A stretch of 64,000 nt of DNA, from the NCBI RefSeq assembly GCF_000281895.1, contig NZ_CM001558.1:2732556-2796555 (forward strand). Reading direction: 5' to 3'. Below the pieces are notes generated by a model that worked only from the letters and a program-made list of their open reading frames with translations, was not told the origin of the DNA and searched no databases. The stretch is from Pseudomonas fluorescens Q2-87 (GTDB lineage Bacteria; Pseudomonadota; Gammaproteobacteria; Pseudomonadales; Pseudomonadaceae). The translations under genes and the position numbers were made by a program. The first letter of the stretch is position 1, and each line of letters starts with the position of its first letter. This document shows, piece after piece, positions 27,674 to 37,391 of this stretch.

Positions 27674-30202
27674 TCAATGGCATGTCAGCGCCTGAATGCG
27701 ATAGCCCTGCACCTGCTCCATCGTCTGCGGATTGACGTCCAGCCGGCATTGAGGGGCGTCGCCCGGTGCCCAGTGCACGTTAAGTTGTTGTGGCTCGGGC
27801 CCTACAGAGAGCAATACCTGGCCGGCCTGGCCCACGGTACCCAGAACAGTGCCCTGGGCATCGCTGACCTGAGCGCCGAAAGGCAGGGCCTGGCCGTGAG
27901 CCGTTTGCCCGCTGATCAACAGGCGATTGATGGTGCGCGCGGTGAAGGTGGTCTTGACCACGGCCCCGCGGCGTGGGACGACTTGCGCGGTGCCATTGTC
28001 GATCTCGATTTCAGGCCCCAAATCATCCGTTTGCAGGGACACCTGGTTCATTCGATAGGGCCGCAGGTAAGGGACCAGCGCGAAGCCTTGGGCATTGGTT
28101 TTCACGCCTGTCGCGTTCTTGACTCCCACACCGGGGATATCCGGTACCTCAACCAACGCCAGCGTTTCTCCCAGGTACGGGCCGGCTTCGATACCATCGG
28201 CATGAAGCAGCAATGCGCCGCTGGCGTTCAGTGAGGTCGTGCGGTAGTGGCTGCTTTGAGTGATCCCGGCGCCGACGCTGCCAGTGGCTCCTTGAAAACC
28301 TAAAGCCAACTCGGCTGACTGTCGCTGTTGCGAGTCGTGGCTGATGCTGGTTCGATAGTTGAGCCGGTTCTCAAGACTGTTACCACTCAGGCTGGCCCTC
28401 TGGCTGTGGCGCCCAGCGTTGTTCTGTACGTCGAACGTGGCAGTGCTCGAAGGCATGAAGTCCAGCGGCAATGATACGCTCAACCCCATTTGGCGCTGCT
28501 CGCCCACGTTGCGTTTGTCGCTGTCTCTGAGCGATTGCAAGGCATAGACGTTATAGGTCACGCCTTTGTGTTGGGTATTGAAGTTGAACTGGAACTGGCG
28601 TTGGGTGTTATTCGTTTGCCAGTAATCCTGGTGCGAGAACGTCAGGTTGACGGAGCTGTGTTTCCCGATTTTCTGGTTGATTGCCGCTTCGAGACGGCTG
28701 CGTCGGCTGCCGAAAAAACGGACGTCGTGCTCGCGGTCGCGCACCGCTTCGTCGAAATCGCGGTAACCCTCGGTGGAATAGCGATAGCCAGCGAAACGCA
28801 GCTGGGTCCCGCTTTGGAATGATTTGCCGTATTTGACCGAGTAACTCTTGCCTTGCACGTCCTGGCTTGCCTGCGTATCGGAGTGACTCAGGTCCAAGGC
28901 CAGGGCGCCCAGCGCACCCAAGTCCCGGGAGGCCCCCAGTGTGACGGCCCGATAAAAGTCGCTGCCCATCGCGCCGCCATATAACGTCGTGCTCCAGCCG
29001 AGCCCCCAGGCCAGCGTACCTTGCCAGAGCAGAGGGTGGTCACCCTCGCTGATGGCGTTGTAATGCCCCACTGTCGCGCTGTAACGCCAGAGACCTTCGC
29101 GCAAAAGATTGCTGAGTGTGGCGTAAGGCTGCGTGTAGCGATGAACCTGGCCATCGGCTTCGGTTAATACAATTTCCAGTTCACCGCTGCCGCCCACGGT
29201 AGTGAGATCATCGATTTCATAAGCGCCGGGGCTGACATAGGTGGAGTAGATCGGGTAACCGTTTTGCAGGACCTCGAGCTTGGCCCGCGTCTGGGCCACG
29301 CCTCGTATGACAGGGGCATACCCCTGAAGGGCATCGGGCAGCATGTCTGGGTCCGAGGCAATGATCGCGCCCTTGATGGGCAGGCTCCTGAACACATCGC
29401 CCCGGGTAAAGGTTTCACCCAGGGTCAGATTGGCTTGCAAGCCGGGAAGATCGCGCTGGGCATAGGTATAGGCGCTGCTCCACTCGCGTTGGTTCTGTTC
29501 GTTGCGGCGTAACGTCTGGTTGCTGCGCAAACGCCAGGCGCCCAGATTCAGCCCACTGTTGAGGTACAGGTCATCACTCTGGCTGGAGCCGCCTTGTTGA
29601 TGATTGCTCTGCTGCGCCGACACCTGGTAATTAATAAAGGCCGCGTTGATTCCGTGATCCCAGCGCTCGGGGTCGGCATAACCTGACTGATTCCTGCGCA
29701 TGGCGATCTGGGGAACCGAGAGTGACAACCACAGCTTGGCGCCTTCGAACTCGATATTGGCCCCGGGGACTGCGCTGGCCAGGTCGATGCAGTCGGTGTT
29801 CAGCGCTTGGTTGTCGGCCAGGTCGTCGAGACGTACGCCCAGCTCTTGAAGCAAATCGGACGATAGGCAGGGCAGCAGGTCGCCCTCGGGGCTGAGGCTG
29901 AAGTCGAGCTCACGCAGGCCAAAGGAGCGCCGGTTGATTTGAAGTTCGACCCGATAGCGCCCCGGCCCAAGGTCCTGACGCTGGCCCAGCGCACTGAGTG
30001 CCAATGCCCCGGCATCGTGAGTGTATTCCGGATGCTGGCGCAGGAAACCGGATTGGAATTCAACCGTCGCATCGGCCAGCGCGGGTGTGATATCGAGCAG
30101 TGCCGTACTGGCACCCAGGGCGACCCAGCGAGCCAGGCGTGCTTCGCCGCCGATACCCGAGCGTTTCAAGAGTCGAGTCATTAAAAGTGTCCGAGAGCGC
30201 AT
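27674..30202 (-). CDS. Outer-membrane fimbrial usher
   Basis: An 842-residue usher (FimD/PapC family): signal peptide (ITPALA-DATV), N-terminal chaperone-binding domain with FEFNxxFL-like VEFQSGFLRQ, a 24-strand barrel with plug, and two C-terminal domains (RGAVVKTTFTARTINRLLI; PFGAQVSDAQGTVLGTVGQAGQVLLS). A Cys pair near the end (CRLDV...LTCH) is typical. It gates secretion and ordered assembly of the pilus. The ATG at 30202 lies four bases after the chaperone stop; an alternative ATG is at 30181. Confidence 0.93.
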   Translation of the reverse strand: MRSRTLLMTRLLKRSGIGGEARLARWVALGASTALLDITPALADATVEFQSGFLRQHPEYTHDAGALALSALGQRQDLGPGRYRVELQINRRSFGLRELDFSLSPEGDLLPCLSSDLLQELGVRLDDLADNQALNTDCIDLASAVPGANIEFEGAKLWLSLSVPQIAMRRNQSGYADPERWDHGINAAFINYQVSAQQSNHQQGGSSQSDDLYLNSGLNLGAWRLRSNQTLRRNEQNQREWSSAYTYAQRDLPGLQANLTLGETFTRGDVFRSLPIKGAIIASDPDMLPDALQGYAPVIRGVAQTRAKLEVLQNGYPIYSTYVSPGAYEIDDLTTVGGSGELEIVLTEADGQVHRYTQPYATLSNLLREGLWRYSATVGHYNAISEGDHPLLWQGTLAWGLGWSTTLYGGAMGSDFYRAVTLGASRDLGALGALALDLSHSDTQASQDVQGKSYSVKYGKSFQSGTQLRFAGYRYSTEGYRDFDEAVRDREHDVRFFGSRRSRLEAAINQKIGKHSSVNLTFSHQDYWQTNNTQRQFQFNFNTQHKGVTYNVYALQSLRDSDKRNVGEQRQMGLSVSLPLDFMPSSTATFDVQNNAGRHSQRASLSGNSLENRLNYRTSISHDSQQRQSAELALGFQGATGSVGAGITQSSHYRTTSLNASGALLLHADGIEAGPYLGETLALVEVPDIPGVGVKNATGVKTNAQGFALVPYLRPYRMNQVSLQTDDLGPEIEIDNGTAQVVPRRGAVVKTTFTARTINRLLISGQTAHGQALPFGAQVSDAQGTVLGTVGQAGQVLLSVGPEPQQLNVHWAPGDAPQCRLDVNPQTMEQVQGYRIQALTCH

Positions 30203-30206
30203 GGCG

Positions 30207-30968
30207 TCACAGTGTTGAAGGGAGCTGCACGGGGGCGGTCAAAGGCGCGCTGAAAGCGCCGTAGTCATTGACTGTGGCGAAAGTGACCTGCAAGCCGGCT
30301 GTCGGTTTGATCCGGCCCAAGGCAAATGTCTGGCGTTGCAGCGGCGCCGACATGGCCGGGTTATTCAGTTCTTCGGATTGGCGCTGGTCGCTGACTTCAA
30401 GCCGGCTGAATGAGACATGGAAGGGGGTTGGGTTGTAGACCACCAACTGCACCGAGCCGTTGACCTGCTCGATCGACCACTGCAGATCCTTGAGGCGGGC
30501 TTGCGGGTTGTCTTTGATTTGGCTGGGGCGATAGAACAGTTTGATCCGTGTGCGCAGGGCGATATTCAGGGCGTTGGTGTGGCTGGTATCGGCCTGAGGA
30601 ATTTCCTGGACGTTGAAATAGAACAGCGATTCACGGTCCGTCGGCAAGGTGTTGGGGAGTGCATTGATCTGCACTTGTTGCTCCTTGCCGGGGTTGAGCC
30701 GGAACAACGTGGGTGACGGCATGAAGGGGACGGCGGTGGTGGTGTCGTCGGCAGCGGTGTTTACCCAGGTTTGGACGGCAAATATATTCTCGCTGGGGTT
30801 GGCGATGATCAGCGAAACACTGCGTTTATCACTGTCGAACACCACGCGGGTGCCGCTCAGGCTCAGCGCCGCCTGACTCTGGGCACTCTGGAAAAACAAG
30901 ATCGACAGTGCCGCGCAGGCGCCAAGAATTGACCGCGCGGCCCCAGGCTGTTTGATGAACGTGAACAT
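30207..30968 (-). CDS. Periplasmic fimbrial chaperone
   Basis: A 253-residue PapD-like chaperone with a signal peptide (QSQA-ALSL) and two Ig-like domains. ALSLSGTRVVFDSDKRSVSLIIANP is the first strand pair with the conserved Arg; LPTDRESLFYFNVQEIP is the family signature; KPTAGLQVTFATVNDYGAF ends domain 2. It completes the fold of pilins by donor-strand complementation and delivers them to the usher. The start at 30968 gives a normal signal peptide; the longer frame to 31046 does not. Confidence 0.92.
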   Translation of the reverse strand: MFTFIKQPGAARSILGACAALSILFFQSAQSQAALSLSGTRVVFDSDKRSVSLIIANPSENIFAVQTWVNTAADDTTTAVPFMPSPTLFRLNPGKEQQVQINALPNTLPTDRESLFYFNVQEIPQADTSHTNALNIALRTRIKLFYRPSQIKDNPQARLKDLQWSIEQVNGSVQLVVYNPTPFHVSFSRLEVSDQRQSEELNNPAMSAPLQRQTFALGRIKPTAGLQVTFATVNDYGAFSAPLTAPVQLPSTL

Positions 30969-31077
30969 AGAAAAGTACCGGTGGATCAGGCGCGGGGCAG
31001 CGCCTGAGGTGCAGTGCGCTTGCGCCACGGGGAGCCCGGCGTACAAGCCGGCAACTCATGGCGTGCGCGGGCGGAAA

Positions 31078-31626
31078 TCAGATGATGTTCACAAGGAACA
31101 TGATGTGCGCCGAGGCAGGTCCCGGCGTTACCGTGGCAGCGGTCGAGCGATAACGGGCATGGAAGAGCATGTCGGTTTCGCCGCCGGCGACCAGGTTGTA
31201 CGCGACGGAGCTTGTGCCGGGTGCGATGGCGGCGCCCGACTTGTCGCGGATCGCGATGGACACGCCCGTCGCATGGCCCGGTGTCGGGGCAACGGCAAAG
31301 TAGTCGCCGCTGCTGTCGGCGGCACCGTTGAAGGTCGTAGTGGCGGTTTGGCCAGGGGCGATCACACAGCCTGAGCCGCCTTTGACGCGCAGGACAAAGT
31401 CCTTGCCCAGCAGTTCATCCCCGACCTGGGTGAAGTGACTGGCATCGACACTGCCCATGTAAACGGTATTGCCGATGGTGCCATCGCCTGGGTTGACGAC
31501 TTCGATGGGGCAGGTACTGGCGGTGATTTCACCTTGGAAGTGGATGGTACCGGTGTTGGCAAGCGCCGCGGTGCCTGCCAGGTTGGTTGCCAGGCCAAGG
31601 CACAGGGCGAGGGAAGTTTTTTTCAT
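31078..31626 (-). CDS. Major fimbrial subunit
   Basis: A 182-residue exported pilin, first gene of the operon. The signal peptide ends AALA-NTGTIHF; the mature form begins with the donor strand (TGTIHFQGEITASTCPIEV) and has the conserved disulfide pair (Cys in STCPI and Cys in GSGCVIA) and an aliphatic C-terminal strand (SAHIMFLVNII). It ends with an Ile instead of the usual penultimate Tyr. A 109-base gap to the chaperone gene may let the subunit be made in excess. Confidence 0.9.
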   Translation of the reverse strand: MKKTSLALCLGLATNLAGTAALANTGTIHFQGEITASTCPIEVVNPGDGTIGNTVYMGSVDASHFTQVGDELLGKDFVLRVKGGSGCVIAPGQTATTTFNGAADSSGDYFAVAPTPGHATGVSIAIRDKSGAAIAPGTSSVAYNLVAGGETDMLFHARYRSTAATVTPGPASAHIMFLVNII

Positions 31627-31877
31627 GGGGGGAATCCAGTGGACGCAGTGCTCGGCATTCAAGGCGTGAGACCGGACGGGGCGCACTGCGATTTGGCCGG
31701 TGTCGATAAGGTCTCTCTGGATAAGTTTAAGAAACGGCGTGGGGGGCGGGATATGAGAGAGTTCTCATTGTGAGCGTGGGGTGTCAGGGAGGTGGAACAG
31801 GATGTTTCGGGGGGGGAGGCACCAACCGCGACCGAGGTGTTCTCGGTCAGGTTGGTGTTCAGGTGAGTGAGGGGGAG

Positions 31878-34800
31878 TCACGCATTTCTGACATTTTTAT
31901 TGATCAACGCTGTTTCCTTCAGATGTTTCGGTATTCCGCTGGCCCCCAATATTGTTTCGAATGTTTTTTCACCGTGCACATTTCCCCAGTAAGCAGCGCC
32001 GGCAACGGTGGCTCCTCTTTTTCTTGCTGCCAGTGCGACGGCGAGCTGGTCTTGCGCAGTTGCAACGAGCCTGTTCTGAGGACCGCCGGTGTTCCTGAGT
32101 TGTTTCCCCATTTGAATCTGCTCGAGTAAATTTTTTTGCGCGTCGTCAACCCAAAGTGCTGGTGGCATCGGAGGAGGGGCAGGGGGCGCTGCATTCTGTA
32201 CTGCCGAACTCACCACGGCTGAACTGCGATAGTAAGGCAGGTTAGGAGTCAGCCTCGCTTGGGGTATTTTAAAGGTCGAGTGGCCCACACCGTGCCTTGA
32301 GGTTTTGCTGATCCCGGCCATGACGAGCCCGTTGAACCACTTAGGCCCCTGTTTTGCTGTCTGTGATGCTATAGCGCGTCCTACACCGTAACCACCGACC
32401 GCGCCAACCAAGCCAATTCCCAGGCCCGCGTAGTCCAATATCTGGCCCACCAGCAAAGCGTCCTCATTATCATCGGCTGTTGCCGCTTTGATCGCCGTAG
32501 TAATGACCCCCAAACCTACGGCAGTCACTGATGCTACGTTAGCAATCACGGCGGCAACCAATGCCAGGCCACTCAGACCGCCTGTGGGGATCCAGGTAAT
32601 GACAGCAAAGACAGCCGCAACGACAGTCACGGCGGCGCTAATAGCGACAGCGACCCAGTTTTTACTTCGTTTGTACGCGCCCGGAACCCGATCCTCATCC
32701 GGGTGTTTCATGCGCGAGACCGAACTCACATGGCCCGTCGGGTCCTTGAAGCGAATCGGGTTACCCAGGCAATAGCAGTAGGGGTTGACGCCACCGGCAC
32801 CGAAAGGGCTGAAGGAGTCCGGGCTGTGAAAGCGCATCAGCACCGGGTTGTAGGCGCGATAACCGTTGCCCAGCAAGTACCAGCCACTGCTACTTTCCCG
32901 CACCTCGCCATTGAAGGCCCGAACGCTCAATAAAGGTTCTTCGCTGCTGCGCTCGCCGTAGGCGCTATAGATAGCGGCGCGTAACGCGGCACCTTGGCAT
33001 TCGCCCAGTACACTGCCATTGGCATCGGTGAACAACAGCAGGTTTTTCGACGGATCACCCGGTTGGTGTTGGCCCAGGACCTGGTCTGTGGCGGTGAAGA
33101 AGTGGGTCTGTGCGGCGCTCTGGATGGTATAGCTCAGTTCGTCACCTTGGTAGAGGCGCAAGGATTTCGCCTGGGTACCCTCCTGGGAACTGATCAGGCG
33201 ATCATGCCCATCGTACTGGTATTGCATGACCGGTTGCTGGCTGACGGAGCGCACTTCCAGCAGGCGGCTCTGGCTGTCGTAGCGCAGCAATTGCCCCTGC
33301 TCATCGTTACGCATGTTGCCATTATCGTCGTAGTCGAAGGTCTGTTCCTCCGTGGGGCCTCCATCGAGGCTGCGGGTCATCCTGACCAGGCGACAGGGGT
33401 CGTCATCGGCGTAGAAGTATTCGTTGACCTCGCTGGCCCCTCCCGAAAACTGGCTCACTCGTAGGGTGATGTTGTCCAGATCATCGAAAATGTACATTTG
33501 TTGCTCGATGGCGCGACCGGCTTCATCCTTGGGCAAGTCCCGGCCCGAGCAGGTATGGACGCCCAAGCGGCCACGGTCGTCGTAGTCGAACGCCTCCAGG
33601 AGCAGGCTGTTCAGAAGGCCTGCCTCCTCGACTTGCAGATGACGTGTCTTGAGCTGCCCGTCGGGATACCACGCCTGCTCGATGGTCCGTGTCGAATGCC
33701 CCGGCAATGTGATCGTCCGCAGGATTTCCTGATCCTGATCGTCATACGTCAACTCGGTGATGAGCGTGGTGTTGGCGTCAGTATCAACGCTGGTGGTTTT
33801 GCTCAAGCGACTGAGAGCATCGTATTCGAATGTCGCTTCCAGGCTACCCTGAACGCTGCGCGTAACGAGTCCCGCGCTGTCGTATTCGTAGACGTTTTCG
33901 ACGGTGTTGAGGTGGTTGATATCCAAGCGCTTGCGCAGTTGTCCGCCCGATGTGCTGATGTATTGGGTTTCCCAGGACAATCCCTGCTCATCGACCCATT
34001 GCTCACTGCGCACCTGGTTGGTGATGTCGTATTCGTAATGACGCGAACCTTGCTCGTTCTGTGCCTTGACCAGACGAGCCGAGACCGGGTGGTAGTCAAA
34101 GGCGCTCTGTGCATCGGGCGAATGAATGGCGGTGGGCTGATCGGTCAGTTGCAGACTTTTATATTCATAGGTGATCACCGCGCCGGCGGCGGTGGTTCTC
34201 GTGTTGGGTTGCAACTGATCGTCGATGTAGCCGAGCGTTTCGCTGCGCATGCCGGTCTGGGTTTCGGTCAGGCGTTCCAGGCCGTCGAAGGTCTGGGTGC
34301 CGATCAACACGGGGTCGGGTGAACTGCCGGAGGCGGGTTTCACCCACAGCGCCGTGGGCAGTTCCGAGCGGCTGTGGGTGGCATACTCGCGTGATACTAC
34401 ACACTGGTCCGGCAAGGTGGTGGTGACCATGCGGGACCAGGGGTCATAGCTGTAAAGCGTCTTGCGTTTGAGTTCGTCGACCTCTTGTGTGCAGTTACCC
34501 TGGCCATCGTACTGGTAAGTGCGGGTGGCAAGTACCTGGCCCTGTGCATCGAGGCTGGCTGTCTGCGCCGGTTTGTCCAGCAAGTTGATGCGGGTCTCGC
34601 TTTTGCCACTGATCATCGGAGAGTGGCCAGGGCTTTGCCGCCACCGGGTTTCCACCAGACCGTTCCAGGGAGATGGGTGACCGACGGCGATGCCGATGGG
34701 GTTGAATTCGGTGTGGGCCTGCACACCGTCAGGGCCAGTGACACAGGACTGTTCGCCCCAGTCGTCATACTCATAGATGGTGGTGTAGGCGAAGGAGCGT

Positions 34801-36962
34801 CCTTCAAAATAATCGTAGCGGGTTTCTTCGATCAGCTCGCCCAAACCGTTGTAACGAGCCTTCCAGGTTTGTTCGACGCGCGTGGGGTTGGTTTCGCTCA
34901 CATTATCGCGCTCTTCATAAATCTGGCGCCCCAGCCCGTCAATTTGGGTTCGGGTGGTGATTCCGCGTGTGTTGACGGCATCTCGCCCACTGAAGTGCCC
35001 CACGCCGGCAGAAGGGAAGTACCGATAGGTGCGTACAGCCTTGAATTCGCTGCTTCGGGGCGCCGTGGTTTCACGAACCAGCCGTCCTAGTTTGTCGTAC
35101 TCATAGCTGATTTCCATGTCGCTCGAGTGCAACAACAAGAGCTTTCCGGTCAGTGCCGAAGTTTGCTCGATATTGACTTTCTTGACACCGTCGAAATCGG
35201 TACTCAAGGTCGTGGTGAGCTGGATGGCGGGTTCTGGAAAGTCGATGCCGGAGAGTCTTTTGTAATCAGTATCAGTGTAGGTGGTGGCGCCATTGAGGCG
35301 TACAGCCTGTCGCGACAATTGACCATGACGTAAAGGGTCGTTCAGGTCAGTCCAGTATTGGTAGGTGGTGCTCTGCAACGCCTCCTCTCGTTCCTGGGGG
35401 GTGCCGACATCATGCACTTGAACCAGAACTTGCTCGTCGAGCGTGACGGGCCTCGCGAGCGGGGTCCTGGCCAGTGGAGGTATTTCGATGTAGCGGTAGT
35501 GGGTCCGCAAGGTGGGGGCCGGCTCGTGGTCCGGTGCGGGCGTCACCGTGCTGCTCTTGACTTTGCAGACAAACCCATAAGGGTTGTCGGGGAAGTCCGC
35601 TTCGCCAGAGGCGCGGTAGTAGACGTTGGTGGTGGTGATGCCACTGGCCTCAACGTGAGTCAGTTCATTGCCGGAGCTGTCGTAGGTGTAGGTCTCTGTT
35701 TCTGCGCGTTGACGTGTCGGGTTGCTTTTAAGCCGCCAGCGATTGATCACCTGCGTAGGCAGTTGATAGGTATTCGGTTGATCCAGCACCGAGCCGTTGC
35801 GCAAAGGGTAAACGGTTTCGGTTTCCTGGATGTTGTCACCTTGCGTCGTGGTCTGGAGTATGAGCGAGTGGAAACGGTTGAACGTGCGTTTGACACTGCG
35901 CACAGGTCTTCCTGTCAGGTAATGGGTTTCCACGGTGCTGTAGTCGTAAGTACCGCTCTGATAGATCAGCGGGTCCTTGTTGTCGGTGCCCCATTGGATC
36001 GGCAAGGTGTTGCCCAGGAAGTTCTTATCATCCGGATAGGTGTATTCGACTTGCACCTTGTCCGGGTTGTCAGGGGCGCCATCTGGATAAATCTCGTGAC
36101 GGCTGACACGTGGCAGGTAGCGGCCTGACGGGCCGGGGAAGCTGTGTTCGCTGTCATAGACGATCAGTTCACTACCGCCCAACGGGTTTTCCACCTTGGT
36201 CACCACGGTGTGCCCATGTTTGATCACGTAGTCGAATCGCCAGTAACCCCGTTGGCCGGATTCATCGGCAGGCAGGGCAATGGTGCGGGCATATTTCAGC
36301 TCGCCCGAGTCGAAAGTCATCGTATAACGCGCCCGCGCAGGGAGCGCCTCATCGACATTGGGGTAGAGATCCAGATCCAGTTTGCCGGCGTCGCGCCGCA
36401 CGCTCAACAAGGGGATCCCCGCGTCGTCGTTGACCGATTGCAGCAGCGTGTGTCCGTTGAATGAGGTATAGGCAAGGACCAGCCTGTGGCCCAGGGGGCT
36501 ATAGATTTCGATCGGAACGGCGACGTGGTCGCTACCCATGCCGCGCTCTCGCAAAATTTCCACGGTGCCGGTCTTGTGCACCAGCATGAACTGTTTCTTA
36601 TCTTGAAATGGCGTGTATTCGAAGAATCGGAAACTGTCGAGTTTTTTGGTCTCCATCAGCAGTTCCCCGTCCACGCCATTGGCGGTCACGGTGTGGCGTT
36701 CGCCCGTGCTCGTGGATAAAACCTGCTTGTTCATATCGTATTCGGACAGCTGCACATTCCAGCCGATGCCATAGCCGCTGTCCGTTGTGTTGAGAGCGCT
36801 GAAAGCCAATGCCAGCGAAAAGCCCGGGCCGCGCAAATCGTTGCCCTTGAGTTCGGGTAAGTCGAGGGATATCCGGTATTGCCCGGTACGTGGGTCAACG
36901 CCACTTTGCAGCGACTGCATGAAGTTGAATGCGTTGGAGGGAACGGAAGTATCGGCACTCAT
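31878..36962 (-). CDS. Giant RHS/YD-repeat protein 1
   Basis: A 1694-residue leaderless protein. The N-terminal domain (SNAFNFMQSLQSGVDPRTG, then SALNTTDSGYGIGWN) is shared with the RHS protein at 50566. Residues about 450-1330 are YD repeats (YEYDKLGRLVRET, YSYDPWSRM, FDYDDRGRLG). The RHS core follows, with RFHSPDSFSPFGAGG and NPIRFKDPTGH, very like the core of Tc-complex C subunits. The last about 283 residues form a variable tail: two or three long hydrophobic stretches, a proline run (APPAPPPMPP), then a soluble end containing AGAAYWGNVHGEKTFETILG. I recognise no toxin domain. Start at 36962 follows GAGGTGTG. No immunity-type gene follows it. Confidence 0.9.
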   Translation of the reverse strand: MSADTSVPSNAFNFMQSLQSGVDPRTGQYRISLDLPELKGNDLRGPGFSLALAFSALNTTDSGYGIGWNVQLSEYDMNKQVLSTSTGERHTVTANGVDGELLMETKKLDSFRFFEYTPFQDKKQFMLVHKTGTVEILRERGMGSDHVAVPIEIYSPLGHRLVLAYTSFNGHTLLQSVNDDAGIPLLSVRRDAGKLDLDLYPNVDEALPARARYTMTFDSGELKYARTIALPADESGQRGYWRFDYVIKHGHTVVTKVENPLGGSELIVYDSEHSFPGPSGRYLPRVSRHEIYPDGAPDNPDKVQVEYTYPDDKNFLGNTLPIQWGTDNKDPLIYQSGTYDYSTVETHYLTGRPVRSVKRTFNRFHSLILQTTTQGDNIQETETVYPLRNGSVLDQPNTYQLPTQVINRWRLKSNPTRQRAETETYTYDSSGNELTHVEASGITTTNVYYRASGEADFPDNPYGFVCKVKSSTVTPAPDHEPAPTLRTHYRYIEIPPLARTPLARPVTLDEQVLVQVHDVGTPQEREEALQSTTYQYWTDLNDPLRHGQLSRQAVRLNGATTYTDTDYKRLSGIDFPEPAIQLTTTLSTDFDGVKKVNIEQTSALTGKLLLLHSSDMEISYEYDKLGRLVRETTAPRSSEFKAVRTYRYFPSAGVGHFSGRDAVNTRGITTRTQIDGLGRQIYEERDNVSETNPTRVEQTWKARYNGLGELIEETRYDYFEGRSFAYTTIYEYDDWGEQSCVTGPDGVQAHTEFNPIGIAVGHPSPWNGLVETRWRQSPGHSPMISGKSETRINLLDKPAQTASLDAQGQVLATRTYQYDGQGNCTQEVDELKRKTLYSYDPWSRMVTTTLPDQCVVSREYATHSRSELPTALWVKPASGSSPDPVLIGTQTFDGLERLTETQTGMRSETLGYIDDQLQPNTRTTAAGAVITYEYKSLQLTDQPTAIHSPDAQSAFDYHPVSARLVKAQNEQGSRHYEYDITNQVRSEQWVDEQGLSWETQYISTSGGQLRKRLDINHLNTVENVYEYDSAGLVTRSVQGSLEATFEYDALSRLSKTTSVDTDANTTLITELTYDDQDQEILRTITLPGHSTRTIEQAWYPDGQLKTRHLQVEEAGLLNSLLLEAFDYDDRGRLGVHTCSGRDLPKDEAGRAIEQQMYIFDDLDNITLRVSQFSGGASEVNEYFYADDDPCRLVRMTRSLDGGPTEEQTFDYDDNGNMRNDEQGQLLRYDSQSRLLEVRSVSQQPVMQYQYDGHDRLISSQEGTQAKSLRLYQGDELSYTIQSAAQTHFFTATDQVLGQHQPGDPSKNLLLFTDANGSVLGECQGAALRAAIYSAYGERSSEEPLLSVRAFNGEVRESSSGWYLLGNGYRAYNPVLMRFHSPDSFSPFGAGGVNPYCYCLGNPIRFKDPTGHVSSVSRMKHPDEDRVPGAYKRSKNWVAVAISAAVTVVAAVFAVITWIPTGGLSGLALVAAVIANVASVTAVGLGVITTAIKAATADDNEDALLVGQILDYAGLGIGLVGAVGGYGVGRAIASQTAKQGPKWFNGLVMAGISKTSRHGVGHSTFKIPQARLTPNLPYYRSSAVVSSAVQNAAPPAPPPMPPALWVDDAQKNLLEQIQMGKQLRNTGGPQNRLVATAQDQLAVALAARKRGATVAGAAYWGNVHGEKTFETILGASGIPKHLKETALINKNVRNA

Positions 36963-36990
36963 GGGGGCACACCTCAATGAGTCATCGAAA

Positions 36991-37148
36991 GCCATAATGA
37001 ATGGCGCCTTTTAACGGCAGGGCTACGGCGAGTTGTCGATACGGTAACAGTCTGCAGAGCGCCAGTAACCTAACAGTTCTGATAGTGTTCGGCGCGATCG
37101 GTCAGGGGTAAAACGTCTTTATCGCTGCATGAAAACTCAACGAGGGTG
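36991..37148. repeat. Direct repeat, copy 1 (leader of the Ig-like gene)
   Basis: Nearly identical to 39991-40148, including the shared stretches GGCTACGGCGAGTTGTCGAT and GATCGGTCAGGGGTAAAACG. It carries the motif TTCTGATAGT at 37077-37086. In copy 2 this is the upstream region of the 603-residue Ig-like gene. Confidence 0.85.
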
Positions 37149-37215
37149 GCGAACCGTTGGGGGAAGAGTCCCTGCGTCTGTTTTTATGTAGGTAAGCGCT
37201 TGCGGCGCCTTGAAA
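37149..37215 (+). pseudogene. Relic of a deleted Ig-like gene
   Basis: Bases 37149-37200 match 40479-40532 inside the 603-residue gene (shared TGGGGGAAGAGTCCC and GCGTCTGTTTTT), with two T residues lost from a T-run. The following bases (GGCGCCTTGAAAGCAC) match the last codon and 3' flank of that gene (41959 on). About 330 and 1430 bases of the gene have been lost on either side of this fragment. No function is possible. Confidence 0.8.
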
Positions 37216-37391
37216 GCACTATTTTTTTGATGGAAAGACTGATTGTCGTTGAAAGGCCAGGTTCGGGAATTGCTCTTTGCTGTTTTGGCGATCAGATGGT
37301 TTCGTGACGTTTATCTCGATAGGAAGCGCTCAGTCGTGAGTTTGCGAGACGGCTCGGCTCACCGTTGATTTTGATATTTGAGGGTATGGCA

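Larger units (their letters stand above)
36963..37391. other. Divergent intergenic region built from a duplicated segment
   Basis: Between RHS1 (-) and the first family gene (+). Bases 36991-37148 match 39991-40148 (same order, offset exactly 3000, only a handful of mismatches). Bases 37202-37391 match 41957-42146 (offset 4755). Between them lies a relic of the Ig-like gene (37149-37201). So this region equals the flanks of the 40157 gene with most of that gene removed. Confidence 0.85.

Noticed and set aside
31690..31877. Immunity gene for RHS1 in the gap before the fimbrial operon
   Set aside because: The gap has only short frames without ribosome binding sites and must hold the fimbrial promoter.
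37365..37391. TTG start giving a longer N-terminus for family A member 1
   Set aside because: ATG at 37392 has a ribosome binding site at the right distance, and the equivalent start is the one conserved in members 3 and 4.
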